A stretch of DNA of 64,000 nt from Bacillota bacterium (GCA_023392515.1 JAEVYX010000035.1:1-64000); one strand, 5' to 3'. Positions 51,430 to 61,288 are shown, counted from the stretch's first letter. Notes: generated by a model from the sequence alone, not told the origin. Numbers and translations: made by a program.

Positions 51430-53847
51430 TCAGCCTGCCACGATATTAAGCAGGCGGCCCGGCACGAAAATAAATTTGCGGATGGCTTTTCCCCCCAGCA
51501 GGGCTTGCACTTCCGGGTTTTCGGGCAAGGTTTTTTCAGCATCCTCCGCGGTCAGGTCGGCGGGGATCATAATCCGGCCCCGCACCTTGCCGTTGATCTG
51601 AATGGCGATTTCCACCTCGCTCAGCACCATTTCCTTTTCGCTGTATTCAGGCCAGGGCTGATGATGCAGCGGCGCGCCGAACTTCTGCGCTTCCCAGATT
51701 TCCTCGCAGATGTGGGGTGCAACCGGGGACAGGAGGAGCAGCAGCGCTTTCAACTCGCCCCGCGTCACCTGCCCTTTGAGGTAGAAATCGTTCACAAGGC
51801 TCATCATGGCGGCGATAGCGGTGTTGAATTTCATTTTTTCGTAGTCTTCACCTACCTTTTTGATGGTGGTGTGGACGGAAGCCTTCAGATCGGAGGAATA
51901 GCCTTCCCCCGGAATCATCATTTCCTGCAGACGCCAGACCCTGTCCAGGAACCTGCGGCAGCCTCTGGCCCCGTTGGTAGACCAGGGGATGGACTGGTCA
52001 AAGGCGCCCATGAACATTTCGTATACGCGGAAGGCATCGGCCCCCAATTCATTCACAATATCGTCTGGGTTGATCACGTTGCCCCGGGACTTGGACATTT
52101 TTCCCCCATCGGTACCCAGAATCATACCATGGCTGGTACGCTTCTGATAAGGCTCCTTGGAGGGGACAACCCCAATGTCATGCAGGAACAAATGCCAAAA
52201 CCGGCTGTACAGCAAATGCAGCGTGGTATGCTCCATGCCGCCGTTGTACCAGTCGATGGGCAGCCAGTAGCGCATAGCCTCCCGGGCTGCCATTTCCTGA
52301 TCGTTGTGGGGGTCGGTATAGCGCAAAAAGTACCAACTGGAACCCGCCCACTGGGGCATGGTATCCGTTTCCCGCTTGGCCGGAGCGCCGCACTTGGGGC
52401 AGGGAACATTCACCCACTCCGTCATGGCGGAAAGCGGGCTCTCCCCACTGTCGGTGGGTTCGTAATTTTTCACATTGGGCAAAAGCACAGGCAGGTCTTT
52501 TACTGGTACAGGCACTGTGCCGCAGTGGGGGCAGTGGACGACAGGAATAGGTTCGCCCCAATACCGCTGGCGGCTGAACACCCAGTCCCGGAGCTTGAAA
52601 TTCACCTTGCGCTGGCCCAAGCCCTGCTTTTCCAAAAACTCCGTAATGGATTTTTTGGCCTGCGCTACTGGCATGCCGTTCAAAAATCCGCTGTTGATCA
52701 AGTGCCCGTCCTGAATATCGGTATAAGCGGCTTCCTGCACATTCCCGCCGGAAACAACCTCTACAATGGGCAGGTCAAACTTCTTGGCAAATTCCCAGTC
52801 CCGCTCGTCATGGGCGGGCACAGCCATGATGGCGCCTGTGCCATAGGTCATGAGCACATAATCGGAAATCCAGATGGGGATTTCCTTCCCCGTCAGGGGA
52901 TTCACGGCACGGATGCCCTGAATTGCCACGCCGGTTTTGTCCTTGCTGATTTCCGTGCGCTCAAAGTCCGACTTTTTGGCGGCCTGATTTTTGTACTCCA
53001 TCAGGTCCGCATAGTTTTTGATTTGATCTTTCCACTTTTCAATGAGAGGATGCTCCGGAGACAGCACCATGTAGGTAGCCCCAAAAAGCGTATCCGGCCT
53101 TGTGGTATATACCCGGATTTTATCCTGAACGCCGGAAAGGCTGAAATCAATCTCCGCACCCTCGGAGCGGCCGATCCAGTTGCGCTGCTGGGTCTTCACC
53201 TTTTCGATGAAATCCACATGATCCAGGCCGTCCAGCAATTTCTGCGCATACTTGGTAATGGCTAGCATCCACTGCTTTTTCACCTTGCGGACGACCTCGC
53301 CGCCGCAGCGCTCGCAGACGCCGTCCACCACTTCTTCGTTGGCCAGGCCGCACTTGCAGCTCACGCACCAGTTGATGGGCATCTCTGCCTTGTAGGCCAG
53401 GCCATGCTCCAGCAATTGTAGGAAAATCCACTGGGTCCACTTGTAATAATCCGGGTCGGTGGTGTTCACTTCCCGGCTGTAATCAAAGGAAAAGCCCAGC
53501 CTTTTGAGCTGCTCCCGGAAATGGTCGATATTCTTTTGGGTAACATCTTTGGGATGCACCTTGTTCTTAATGGCATAGTTCTCCGTAGGCAGGCCAAAGG
53601 CATCCCATCCGATGGGATACAAAACGTTATACCCTTCCATCCGCCGCTTGCGGGCGATGATGTCCAACGCCGTGTTGGACCTGGGATGACCAACATGAAG
53701 CCCTGCCCCAGAGGGGTAAGGGAATTCAATCAGGCAGTAGTATTTGGGCTTGGTATAATCGCTCCCGGCCTGAAAGGCCTGCTGCTTTTCCCAAAGCTCC
53801 TGCCACTTTTTTTCAATAACTGCCGGATCATACACGGTCTGAACCAT
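51430..53847 (-). CDS. leuS: Leucyl-tRNA synthetase
   Basis: Charges tRNA-Leu. 805 residues, class I synthetase: HIGH motif as HVGH ([13 protein letters not shown]), a zinc-type cysteine cluster ([13 protein letters not shown]...CERCGG), the CP1 editing domain ([12 protein letters not shown]), KMSKS as [10 protein letters not shown], and the C-terminal anticodon-binding domain. ATG 53847 follows AAGGAGG by 9 nt; an in-frame start 18 nt upstream overlaps that site. Controlled by a T-box leader. Confidence 0.97.
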   Translation of the reverse strand: MVQTVYDPAVIEKKWQELWEKQQAFQAGSDYTKPKYYCLIEFPYPSGAGLHVGHPRSNTALDIIARKRRMEGYNVLYPIGWDAFGLPTENYAIKNKVHPKDVTQKNIDHFREQLKRLGFSFDYSREVNTTDPDYYKWTQWIFLQLLEHGLAYKAEMPINWCVSCKCGLANEEVVDGVCERCGGEVVRKVKKQWMLAITKYAQKLLDGLDHVDFIEKVKTQQRNWIGRSEGAEIDFSLSGVQDKIRVYTTRPDTLFGATYMVLSPEHPLIEKWKDQIKNYADLMEYKNQAAKKSDFERTEISKDKTGVAIQGIRAVNPLTGKEIPIWISDYVLMTYGTGAIMAVPAHDERDWEFAKKFDLPIVEVVSGGNVQEAAYTDIQDGHLINSGFLNGMPVAQAKKSITEFLEKQGLGQRKVNFKLRDWVFSRQRYWGEPIPVVHCPHCGTVPVPVKDLPVLLPNVKNYEPTDSGESPLSAMTEWVNVPCPKCGAPAKRETDTMPQWAGSSWYFLRYTDPHNDQEMAAREAMRYWLPIDWYNGGMEHTTLHLLYSRFWHLFLHDIGVVPSKEPYQKRTSHGMILGTDGGKMSKSRGNVINPDDIVNELGADAFRVYEMFMGAFDQSIPWSTNGARGCRRFLDRVWRLQEMMIPGEGYSSDLKASVHTTIKKVGEDYEKMKFNTAIAAMMSLVNDFYLKGQVTRGELKALLLLLSPVAPHICEEIWEAQKFGAPLHHQPWPEYSEKEMVLSEVEIAIQINGKVRGRIMIPADLTAEDAEKTLPENPEVQALLGGKAIRKFIFVPGRLLNIVAG

Positions 53848-53873
53848 AAGGGATGCCTCCTTCACACTTAAAC

Positions 53874-54117
53874 AAAAAAATGCGCTCCGCCTTTGTCACA
53901 AAGACGAAACACATGGGTTCCGCGGTACCACTTTGTTTGCCTAAAACCTATGGTAAACCACAGGCCGGCCACTTTGTGCGGGGTAACGGCCGCAGGCCGC
54001 CGGATTTACGGATGGCTCCGGGGCGAGCGGCCCACCCCCGCGCCTCCGCCCTTTCACCAGCCGGGCGGCTCTCTTGTGCGCAAGAGGAAGACATTCCCCA
54101 TCATTGCCGTCAATTTG
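53874..54117 (-). promoter_or_regulatory. T-box riboswitch leader of leuS
   Basis: On the minus strand GTGGTACCGCGG (complement of 53920-53931) is the T-box that pairs with the uncharged tRNA end. It is followed by a terminator hairpin (CTTTG/CAAAG plus GCGC pairing) and seven T at 53874-53880. Stem I features precede it: AATGATGGGGA and AGAGAGCCG...GGCTGGTG. A CTC triplet (complement of 54025-54027) is a candidate leucine specifier; this was not confirmed by folding. Binding of uncharged tRNA-Leu would permit leuS transcription. Confidence 0.9.
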
Positions 54118-54123
54118 TTTCCC

Positions 54124-54152
54124 AGTATACCTCCAAACCCTTTGTTTGTAAA
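54124..54152 (-). promoter_or_regulatory. Promoter of leuS
   Basis: Minus strand TTTACA (54147-54152), a 17-nt spacer and TATACT (54124-54129), about 7 nt upstream of the leader. Confidence 0.8.
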
Positions 54153-54254
54153 GGGGTGAAGGCCTTCGGAATGGTTCAAAGTGTGCAATACGCTGCAGTG
54201 GAAACGCCTGGTTGTAAAAATTTTGAAACAGAGGGGGATAAGCGTTCCCTTTTC

Positions 54255-54283
54255 TTGTCAGAAGGAAATGCGTGTGGTACAAT
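54255..54283 (+). promoter_or_regulatory. Promoter of the CotH-like gene cluster
   Basis: TTGTCA (54255-54260), a 17-nt spacer and TACAAT (54278-54283). It looks like a housekeeping sigma-A promoter rather than a sporulation-sigma promoter. Confidence 0.65.
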
Positions 54284-54373
54284 GCCAGCATTGAGAAACC
54301 CTGGAATTTCCCAGGTGGTGGCCCGGGAAAGCCGGTTTAAAAAGGGCTCCCGAAGGGAAGGAATGATCGATTA

Positions 54374-56077
54374 ATGCGCAAGAGAAAAGCACCGTACGGT
54401 TTTATCTGCTTCGTTGTGATGCTGTTTTGCCTGATGCCTTGCGGGGCGCTGGCGGCAAAGCTTGCCGATGTTTACATTACCCAAGGGGACAAGATCGAGC
54501 AATCGGTGGATGGTGCGCTGCCCATTGACGCCGTCCGCTGGTGGTATTCCAGCAAGGAACGGGCCTATTATCTGTTTTTGCCCGCCAGATCCCAGCCGGA
54601 ATTGCGGCTATGGTTTGACGGGCCGGAAACCCTGGAAGTGAACGGGCAGACGCTGCACAGCGGAGATGCGGCTTCCTTCCTGACACCAGGGGAGGAACTG
54701 ATCCTCACAGCGGACAAACGGAAGTATACCCTGCGGGTGATGCAGTCTCAAAACGTACCGGCGATGTTCATTACCACGAAATCGGGGAACCTCAACTACA
54801 TCCACAAGAGAAAAGAAAACATGGAAACGGGCGTCCTGCGCATGCAAAACGCCGACGGTTCCCTTTCCTATGACGGGACGCTTTCCCAGATCAGAGGGCG
54901 GGGCAACTCCACCTTCCAATTAAACAAGAAGCCATACCAAATCAAGCTGGACCAGTCGACGGATCTATGCGGCATGGGCAAAGCAAAAACCTGGGTGCTT
55001 CTGGCCGACTACCGGGATAATTCTCTTTTGCGCAATAAGGTTACCTTCGCCCTTGCAAACGCGGTGGGCCTTCCTTATACCTCCAAAGCGCAATCCGTGG
55101 ACTTGTATATCAACAACGATTACTATGGAACCTATTTGTTATGTGAAAAGGTGGAAATCGGAGACAGCCGAATCAATATCAACGACCTGGAAAAAGAAAC
55201 CCAGGCCGTAAACAGTGAAGCCTTGGATACATTTAAGCGTTTTGGGAAATCCGCCTACACAAAGGGTCAAAGCAAGGGGCTGCAAATCCCCATAAATCCA
55301 GAGGACATAACCGGCGGATATCTATTGGAATTGGATTACAAGATGCGATATAAAAGCGAGGTCAGCGCCTTTGTGACAAAGCGCGGGCAGGCGGTGACCG
55401 TCAAAGAGCCGGAATGCGCGTCCCAGGCGCAGATGGCATATATCAGTTCCTTCATGCAGGGCTTTGAAAATGCCATTTTTGCCAAAGACGGCATCGATCC
55501 GGACTCAGGCAAGCACTATTCAGAGTTTGTGGATATGGACTCCCTTATAAAAAAGTATCTTGTGGAGGAAATTGTAAAAAACCGGGATGGCAACCGCAGC
55601 AGCCTTTACTTTTTCAAGCCGGAGGACAGCCTAAGCACCGTAGCGTTTGCCGGGCCGGTTTGGGATTATGACGCCTCCATGGCCGGCTTTGCCACAGAGC
55701 CGGGCCAGAAAATTGCGCTTCCTGAATATTTTGCCATAAACGGTGATTCGGGCGAGCCTTTTTACTGGTTTCCCCCGCTTTACAAACAGAAAGATTTTTA
55801 CGAAGCCATGGTCAAGACCTATTATGAGGAATTCGTTCCGGCTCTGGAAGTATTGCTGGGCCTAAAAGAGGATGAAACCGGCGCGCTATCTTCCATTGAC
55901 ACCTACGCTGCCGAAATCACCGCAAGCGCCGCCATGAACTTTATCCGCTGGCCGGTATTCAATATTCCCGCCCGCGTTGTTCAAACGGGCGCAAACTATC
56001 AGGAGAACATTGATTACATCAAAATCTTTCTGGAAAAAAGGATGGCATTCCTTCAGGAAAACTGGATCATGCCGTAA
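54374..56077 (+). CDS. Secreted CotH-like protein kinase-fold protein, paralogue 1
   Basis: 567 residues. Signal peptide about 1-28 (ends ALAAKL); an N-terminal module of about 130 residues (WWYSSKERAYYLFLPA, LWFDGPETL, RVMQSQNVPAMFI) shared by all three paralogues; then a CotH domain with RGRGNSTFQLNKKPYQIKLD, the basic strand typical of CotH ATP binding, GTYLLCEKVEIGDSRI, GGYLLELDY, and GNRSSLYFF...GPVWDYD. CotH kinases phosphorylate spore coat proteins in Bacillus. Here export outside the cell is predicted, so the substrate is likely a surface protein. Confidence 0.88.
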   Translation: MRKRKAPYGFICFVVMLFCLMPCGALAAKLADVYITQGDKIEQSVDGALPIDAVRWWYSSKERAYYLFLPARSQPELRLWFDGPETLEVNGQTLHSGDAASFLTPGEELILTADKRKYTLRVMQSQNVPAMFITTKSGNLNYIHKRKENMETGVLRMQNADGSLSYDGTLSQIRGRGNSTFQLNKKPYQIKLDQSTDLCGMGKAKTWVLLADYRDNSLLRNKVTFALANAVGLPYTSKAQSVDLYINNDYYGTYLLCEKVEIGDSRININDLEKETQAVNSEALDTFKRFGKSAYTKGQSKGLQIPINPEDITGGYLLELDYKMRYKSEVSAFVTKRGQAVTVKEPECASQAQMAYISSFMQGFENAIFAKDGIDPDSGKHYSEFVDMDSLIKKYLVEEIVKNRDGNRSSLYFFKPEDSLSTVAFAGPVWDYDASMAGFATEPGQKIALPEYFAINGDSGEPFYWFPPLYKQKDFYEAMVKTYYEEFVPALEVLLGLKEDETGALSSIDTYAAEITASAAMNFIRWPVFNIPARVVQTGANYQENIDYIKIFLEKRMAFLQENWIMP

Positions 56078-56110
56078 TTCAACGAGATAAAAAGGATGGA
56101 TTGTGTTCGG

Positions 56111-57805
56111 ATGAAACGATTCCAATATCAGGCGGCCGTCATACTGGTCATGATGCTGCTTCTTTTGCCCATGGGGGCACTGGCTGCCAAATTGACAGAC
56201 GTGTGGGTAACCGGCGTCATGCAAAACGAGGAGGCGTCGGATAAGCTGCCCATCGGCGCCATTCATTGGTGGTACAGCAATAAGGACAAGGCCTATTACC
56301 TCTTCCTGCCCGCAGGCGCGAAAGCGGAAGAACTGCGCATCTGGTTTGAAGGTGCCCAGTCTATTACCACAGACGGAAAAACCCTGTCTTCCGGCGATCC
56401 GGCCTCTTTTTTAACCCCCGGAGCGAAAGCAACACTGACATGCGACAAAAGCAAATACACCCTTGTGGTAATGCAGTCCAAGAATATTCCGGCGCTTTTT
56501 ATCACGACGGAATCCGGCAGCCTGACCAGCATCCACAAGAGCAAGAACAACCAGGAAACCGGCAAAATGGTCATGCTGAATAGTGACGGCACCCTTTCCT
56601 ATGACGGAGCATTGACCCAATTCAAATGCCGGGGCAACTCCTCCTTCACGTACGCCAAGAAGCCTTACCAGTTTAAGCTGGAAAAATCCACCGACCTGGC
56701 CGGTATGGGCAAGGCAAAAACCTGGATACTCCTAGCGGACCATGAGGACAATTCCCTGCTGCGCAACAAGATCACCTTTGCCCTAGCAGATGCTGTGGGG
56801 CTTGATTACTCCTCCCAGTCCCAAACGGTGGATGTATTCCTGAACAACGATTATTACGGAACCTATCTTTTGTGCGAAAAGGTGGAGATCGGCGGCAGCC
56901 GGATTGATATCAACAACCTGGAGAAGGACACTGGGGAGGTCAACGAAAACCCGCTGAATTCCTACCCCGCCTTTGGCCACAAGGGCTATAGCCTGGGCCA
57001 GGCCAGAGGGTTTCAAATCCCCAATGATCCCGAGGATATTACAGGCGGGTACCTATTGGAATTGGAAAAGATCAACCGCTATAAAAATGAGGCTAACGGC
57101 TTTACCACAACAAGAGGGCAGCCGGTGGTCATCAAGGAACCGGAAGCCGCATCCCAGGCCCAGGCAGCGTATATCAGCGCCTTCATGCAGGGTTTCGAAA
57201 ACGCCATTTTTGCCGAGGACGGCATCGACCCAGCCTCCGGAAAGCACTATTCCGAATTTGTGGATACGGATTCCCTGGTCAAAAAATACCTGATCGAGGA
57301 GATTTCCAAAAACTTTGACGGCAACCGCAGCAGCCTGTTTTTCTACAAGCCCTCTGATGAGCAGAGTTTGCTTGCCTTTGCGGGGCCTGTGTGGGATTAT
57401 GACAACGCCTACGGCAACTATTCCAGCCAGCGTGCCGAATCGCTGAAGTTGCCCGAATATTTTGCCATCAATAAGGACAATGGCGAAAGATATTATTGGT
57501 ACCCCGCGCTGTACAAGCAGCCTGATTTTTACCAGGCTGTCGTAAAGATTTACCATGAGGAATTTGTGCCCGCACTTCGCGTGCTGCTGGGCCTTGAGGA
57601 GAGCGAAGACGGAAAGCTGCGGTCCATAGACGATTTCGCCGCCGAAATTGCTCCCTCCGCCGCGCTGAACTATACCCGCTGGCCTGTGTTTAACGCAAAG
57701 GGCCGGGATGTGATGACAGGCAGGAATTACGAGGAGAATATTGCTTATTTGAAAAAATTTCTGGAAGGGCGGCTGGCCTTTTTATCGGAAAACTGGATCG
57801 AATAA
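56111..57805 (+). CDS. Secreted CotH-like protein, paralogue 2
   Basis: 564 residues, same architecture as paralogue 1 throughout: signal peptide (LLLPMGALAAKL), N-terminal module (WWYSNKDKAYYLFLPA, VVMQSKNIPALFI), CotH domain (CRGNSSFTYAKKPYQFKLE, GTYLLCEKVEIGGSRI, GPVWDYDN). ATG 56111 is preferred; ATG 56096 overlaps the AAAGG site. Only 33 nt separate it from paralogue 1, so they are co-transcribed. It differs at the residues after WDYD (NAYGN rather than ASMAG). Confidence 0.88.
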   Translation: MKRFQYQAAVILVMMLLLLPMGALAAKLTDVWVTGVMQNEEASDKLPIGAIHWWYSNKDKAYYLFLPAGAKAEELRIWFEGAQSITTDGKTLSSGDPASFLTPGAKATLTCDKSKYTLVVMQSKNIPALFITTESGSLTSIHKSKNNQETGKMVMLNSDGTLSYDGALTQFKCRGNSSFTYAKKPYQFKLEKSTDLAGMGKAKTWILLADHEDNSLLRNKITFALADAVGLDYSSQSQTVDVFLNNDYYGTYLLCEKVEIGGSRIDINNLEKDTGEVNENPLNSYPAFGHKGYSLGQARGFQIPNDPEDITGGYLLELEKINRYKNEANGFTTTRGQPVVIKEPEAASQAQAAYISAFMQGFENAIFAEDGIDPASGKHYSEFVDTDSLVKKYLIEEISKNFDGNRSSLFFYKPSDEQSLLAFAGPVWDYDNAYGNYSSQRAESLKLPEYFAINKDNGERYYWYPALYKQPDFYQAVVKIYHEEFVPALRVLLGLEESEDGKLRSIDDFAAEIAPSAALNYTRWPVFNAKGRDVMTGRNYEENIAYLKKFLEGRLAFLSENWIE

Positions 57806-57860
57806 AAAGATAATTTTGCATTAGCGCATTATACAAAAGAGAAAGCAAAGGTGTGGTACT

Positions 57861-59564
57861 ATGAATAGAATTCTGCACCGGGGCTGGGTTGCAGCCGTTT
57901 TTTTCATGATACTGGCCCTGGCACCCATGGGGGCATTGGCGGCAAAGCTGACCCAGATTTGGGTAACCCCGGCGGATGATGAGGCAGTTCAGGCGGATTC
58001 CCTTCCCATTGACGCCATCCGTTGGTGGTACAGCAAAAACGACAAGGTATATTATCTTTTCCTGCCCGCAGGCATGGAGGGGGAAACGCTGCGCCTTTGG
58101 TTTGACGGGCCCGAGAGCATTACCGCCAATGGGAAAACCATTCATTCCGGCGATACGGCGGATTTTTTGACTCCCGGTGCAAAAGTGAACCTTGCCGCAG
58201 ATTCCGCCAAGTTTACTCTAAGGGTGATGCAGTCTCAAAACGTGCCGGCCATGTTCCTTACCACAGAATCCGGCACCGTAAAAAACATTCATAAAAGCAA
58301 GAAAAACGAAGAAAAAGGCAGTTTGACCCTGCTTAACGCCGATGGCTCTTTGGCATATGAAGGGCTTCTGTCCCAAATCAAATGCAGGGGAAACGCCACC
58401 TTCGGCTTTACGAAAAAAGCTTATCAGATTAAGCTTGACAAATCTACTGATTTATACGGCATGGGCAAGGCAAAAACCTGGATTCTGCTGGCCGACCATC
58501 GGGACAATTCCCTCCTGCGCAACAAAATCACCTTTGCCCTGTCCGACGCGGTGGGCATGGCCTATACCTCCAAATCACAAACGGTGGACGTGTATATCAA
58601 CAACGATTACTATGGCACCTATCTCCTGTGTGAAAAGGTGGAGATCGGTGACAGCCGGATTGATATCAACAACCTGGAAAAGGATACGGAGGAGGTCAAT
58701 GAAAATCCGTTGGACTCCTACCCCGCCTTCGGCTCCACAGGCTACAGGTTTGGCAAAACAAAAGGTTTCAATATTCCCAACGATCCGGAGGATATTACCG
58801 GCGGCTATTTGCTGGAACTGGACTACCCCGACCGGTACAAAAAAGAAGTCAGCGGCTTTGTTACCGCAAGGGGGCTGCCGGTGGTCATCAAGGAGCCCGA
58901 GGCAGTATCAAAGGCCCAGGCGGACTATATCAGCGCCTTTATACAGGGCTTTGAAAACGCCGTTTTCGCCGAGGATGGCATCGACCCCGAAAGCGGCAAG
59001 CACTATTCCGAATTTGTAGACATGGATTCCCTGGTAAAAAAATACCTCATTGAAGAAATTACCAAAAACTTTGACGGAAACAGGAGCAGCTTTTACGTAT
59101 ATAAGCCGGCGGACGATCAAAGCACGCTTGCCTTCGCCGGGCCATCCTGGGACTATGATATTTCCATGGGCAATTACATGGCGGAGCGCAATCAGCGCAT
59201 CACCAGGCCCGAATCCTTTGCCATCAACAACGACAACGGCGAACGGTTTTACTGGTTCCCCGCCCTGTACAAAAAGGCCGATTTTTACAAAGCGGCAGTC
59301 AGCACTTACTATGAGGTATTCGTACCGGCGCTGAACGTCCTTCTGGGCCTTGAAGAAGAAGACAGCGGCTCCCTGCGTTCCATAGACGACTATGCCCAAG
59401 AGATCACCGCTTCCGCCGCAATGAACTATACCCGCTGGCCGGTATTCAACGCGTCGGACCGGCCTGCCAAAACAGGCAGAAACTATGCGGAAAATATTGA
59501 TTACGTAAAGAATTTTCTTACGCTGCGCATGGCGTTTCTCCAGGAAAACTGGCCTGAACCATAA
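57861..59564 (+). CDS. Secreted CotH-like protein, paralogue 3
   Basis: 567 residues, third tandem copy. Signal peptide (ALAPMGALAAKL), N-terminal module (WWYSKNDKVYYLFLPA, RVMQSQNVPAMFL), CotH domain (CRGNATFGFTKKAYQIKLD, GTYLLCEKVEIGDSRI, GPSWDYDI). The mosaic of shared segments suggests successive duplications with possible gene conversion. The 55-nt gap from paralogue 2 has no terminator, so one operon is likely. ATG 57861 follows AAAGGTG. Confidence 0.88.
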   Translation: MNRILHRGWVAAVFFMILALAPMGALAAKLTQIWVTPADDEAVQADSLPIDAIRWWYSKNDKVYYLFLPAGMEGETLRLWFDGPESITANGKTIHSGDTADFLTPGAKVNLAADSAKFTLRVMQSQNVPAMFLTTESGTVKNIHKSKKNEEKGSLTLLNADGSLAYEGLLSQIKCRGNATFGFTKKAYQIKLDKSTDLYGMGKAKTWILLADHRDNSLLRNKITFALSDAVGMAYTSKSQTVDVYINNDYYGTYLLCEKVEIGDSRIDINNLEKDTEEVNENPLDSYPAFGSTGYRFGKTKGFNIPNDPEDITGGYLLELDYPDRYKKEVSGFVTARGLPVVIKEPEAVSKAQADYISAFIQGFENAVFAEDGIDPESGKHYSEFVDMDSLVKKYLIEEITKNFDGNRSSFYVYKPADDQSTLAFAGPSWDYDISMGNYMAERNQRITRPESFAINNDNGERFYWFPALYKKADFYKAAVSTYYEVFVPALNVLLGLEEEDSGSLRSIDDYAQEITASAAMNYTRWPVFNASDRPAKTGRNYAENIDYVKNFLTLRMAFLQENWPEP

Positions 59565-59593
59565 TATTTAACCTACAGAAAGCGGAGTGTGTT

Positions 59594-59953
59594 ATGAAAC
59601 CAACCGGAAGAAAAACGCTGCTCACACTGCTCCACGGGGCGGTAGGCGTGACCGCCTTTACACTTGGTATTCTTTTGATGCTGGACGCGCTGCCCAGCCT
59701 TCATGCAGTCACAGCAGCCTTTCCACTGGCGGGGGTTTGCCTGATCCTCCTTCTGGGGCTGCCCAACCTTTTGGCCAACGGTGCGGTGCTGGCAGGCCGT
59801 CCCTTTGCCCGGCCCCTTTGCGTAGCCTGCGGGATACTGCTCTTGGCCGCATGCGCCGCATCCCTTTTCATCATGCCCTTTTCCATGATCCTGCTTCCCT
59901 TCGCAGCCATTGGGGTACTGCAGGCGGTTTTCGGTTATCAGCTTCGGTTTTAG
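59594..59953 (+). CDS. Small four-helix membrane protein
   Basis: 119 residues, four hydrophobic helices (about 9-30, 39-62, 70-90 and 92-112) and no recognised motif. It lies 29 nt after the last CotH-like gene in the same direction and before a strong terminator, so it is probably the last gene of that operon. ATG 59594 follows GCGGAG. Function unknown. Confidence 0.7.
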   Translation: MKPTGRKTLLTLLHGAVGVTAFTLGILLMLDALPSLHAVTAAFPLAGVCLILLLGLPNLLANGAVLAGRPFARPLCVACGILLLAACAASLFIMPFSMILLPFAAIGVLQAVFGYQLRF

Positions 59954-59964
59954 GAAATGTAAAA

Positions 59965-59996
59965 AACAAAGGGGCCGAACGATCGGTCCCTTTGTT
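59965..59996. terminator. Bidirectional terminator
   Basis: 14-bp stem with one G-U pair: AACAAAGGGGCCGA/TCGGTCCCTTTGTT and a 4-nt loop. The minus strand continues into a run of six T. Confidence 0.9.
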
Positions 59997-60037
59997 GATA
60001 TAATACACATCTCTCATGCAAATATACCAGAACGCTA

Positions 60038-60421
60038 CTATTTCACCCGGGTCAGGTATTGACAGTACACATAGATGTTTTGTATTTTCTTTGCCTCCAC
60101 CCCATCTTCCGAATGGATGATGGGCTGTGTTTCCGATTCTGTGACATACAGTTTGAACACCAGCGCTTCCTGGCCCACGGACAAATGATGCACGTCCTTG
60201 AAGCGGTAGTTCTTTTGTGCGATGCCCAGATAACCGAAGATGATATTTTCGATATGGGTATTGGAAAAGCATTTGCGCACTTCATTTTCTTCAAACATAT
60301 CCAGAATGGCACGGGTTTCATCGAACGTCATGTTGCGGCAGGAAAATTCTCCTTCCCCCATGACGTTCATCATGCTCGAATTATCCAATAATAGCAGCGG
60401 TCCCGTGTGTTTAAATTCCAT
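60038..60421 (-). CDS. Possible DUF1874/B116-like protein
   Basis: 127 residues. The order LLLLDNSS, MTFDETRAIL, NIIFGYLGI, then SVGQEALVFKLYV recalls the DUF1874 family (STIV B116, Bacillus YddF, AcrIII-1 ring nucleases). Those read LLNSS...S.EEA...H.AT...LLGI...N...GDEALVF. The active-site His of ring nucleases does not fall in exactly the same place (here NTHIENI), so nuclease activity is uncertain. ATG 60421 follows GGAAGG. Its own strong promoter has direct repeats downstream. No CRISPR system is in the window. Confidence 0.45.
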   Translation of the reverse strand: MEFKHTGPLLLLDNSSMMNVMGEGEFSCRNMTFDETRAILDMFEENEVRKCFSNTHIENIIFGYLGIAQKNYRFKDVHHLSVGQEALVFKLYVTESETQPIIHSEDGVEAKKIQNIYVYCQYLTRVK

Positions 60422-60492
60422 GTGCAACCTTCCTTTCGCTACAAAAAGGGTACAAAAAGCAGCGCGGGCATACTGGGGAAGGCCCGCAAATT

Positions 60493-60550
60493 CTATGGAA
60501 CGGTCAGTTACTATGGAATTAGTATAAAGGGAAAAGCTCAAATATGTCAA
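60493..60550 (-). promoter_or_regulatory. Promoter with direct-repeat operator
   Basis: Minus strand TTGACA (60545-60550), an 18-nt spacer and TATACT (60521-60526). Immediately downstream TTCCATAG occurs twice (60511-60518 and 60493-60500), 18 bp apart start to start, a likely repressor site. Confidence 0.65.
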
Positions 60551-60595
60551 GGATTTCCGGATGTTTTTATAAGTTAATTAATTCACAAAACATAG

Positions 60596-61288
60596 CTATT
60601 CCTTTGCATTTTCCCGTTTTGAAAGGCGCCAGGATACGTGCTGCACATCGGTTCCCGCTGTTTTTCGGAGCTTTTCCCGTGCATTGACAGCCACCGGATG
60701 TCCGGTTAAGTTCATCATCGGCAGGTCGCTTGCGGTATCGCCGTAGGCCCAGGAAGAGGCCGTATCCAAAACGTAGCCCTTGGCTGCCAGGTATTCGGCA
60801 ATGCGCAGGGGCTTTTCCAGCCCCTTGCAATTGTTTCCGGATAAGAGACCCGAATATATCCCTTCGGGCGTTACATCCACCCGAGTGCCGATGATATCGT
60901 CTACGCCCAGTTCTTCCAAAAGCGGCTGCAAATACACCTCCGGGGAAGCGGTCACCACCAGAACACGAAGCCCCTCCGCTTTGCAGCGCTCAATCTCCCG
61001 CCGCGCATCCGGGTAAATCCTGGGGCGAAGTATTTCGCGGAAAAAGGACTCTGAAAAATCCCGCACTTCCTTAACCGATTTCCCCCGAAGGAAAGACAAG
61101 GCTCTTTCCTTGGCCTGGGCATCGGAGTAGATATGCAAGGCGTATCCAAAAACGGCCTGGGCCAGACGGGAAACATATAAAAGCGGCGCAAACCCTTTGC
61201 GCACGGCATACAAGGAAAAAGGCACAATGGAATCGCCCTTTGCAAGGGTTCCGTCAAAATCAAATAATGCAAAACCCTGCCGCGTCAT
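60596..61288 (-). CDS. HAD-IB-family phosphatase (SerB-like)
   Basis: 230 residues: motif I DFDGTLAKGDS, helical cap (about 20-85), motif II VVTASPE, Lys of motif III in NCKGLEK, motif IV YGDTASDLPM. Relatives dephosphorylate phosphoserine, lysophosphatidic acid or other small phosphates; a lipid-linked role is possible but not shown. ATG 61288. Divergent from the phosphoesterase gene. Confidence 0.88.
   Translation of the reverse strand: MTRQGFALFDFDGTLAKGDSIVPFSLYAVRKGFAPLLYVSRLAQAVFGYALHIYSDAQAKERALSFLRGKSVKEVRDFSESFFREILRPRIYPDARREIERCKAEGLRVLVVTASPEVYLQPLLEELGVDDIIGTRVDVTPEGIYSGLLSGNNCKGLEKPLRIAEYLAAKGYVLDTASSWAYGDTASDLPMMNLTGHPVAVNAREKLRKTAGTDVQHVSWRLSKRENAKE

Noticed and set aside
51298..53265. 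655-residue open frame on the plus strand
   Set aside because: Antisense shadow of leuS; no family features and no ribosome site. The same judgement applies to long antisense frames opposite lysA, guaA, parA and pepT.
59965..59996. Third copy of the foldback element
   Set aside because: The stem and a GATCG in the loop region resemble the element core, but the flanking arms are absent and the structure is fully explained as a terminator.
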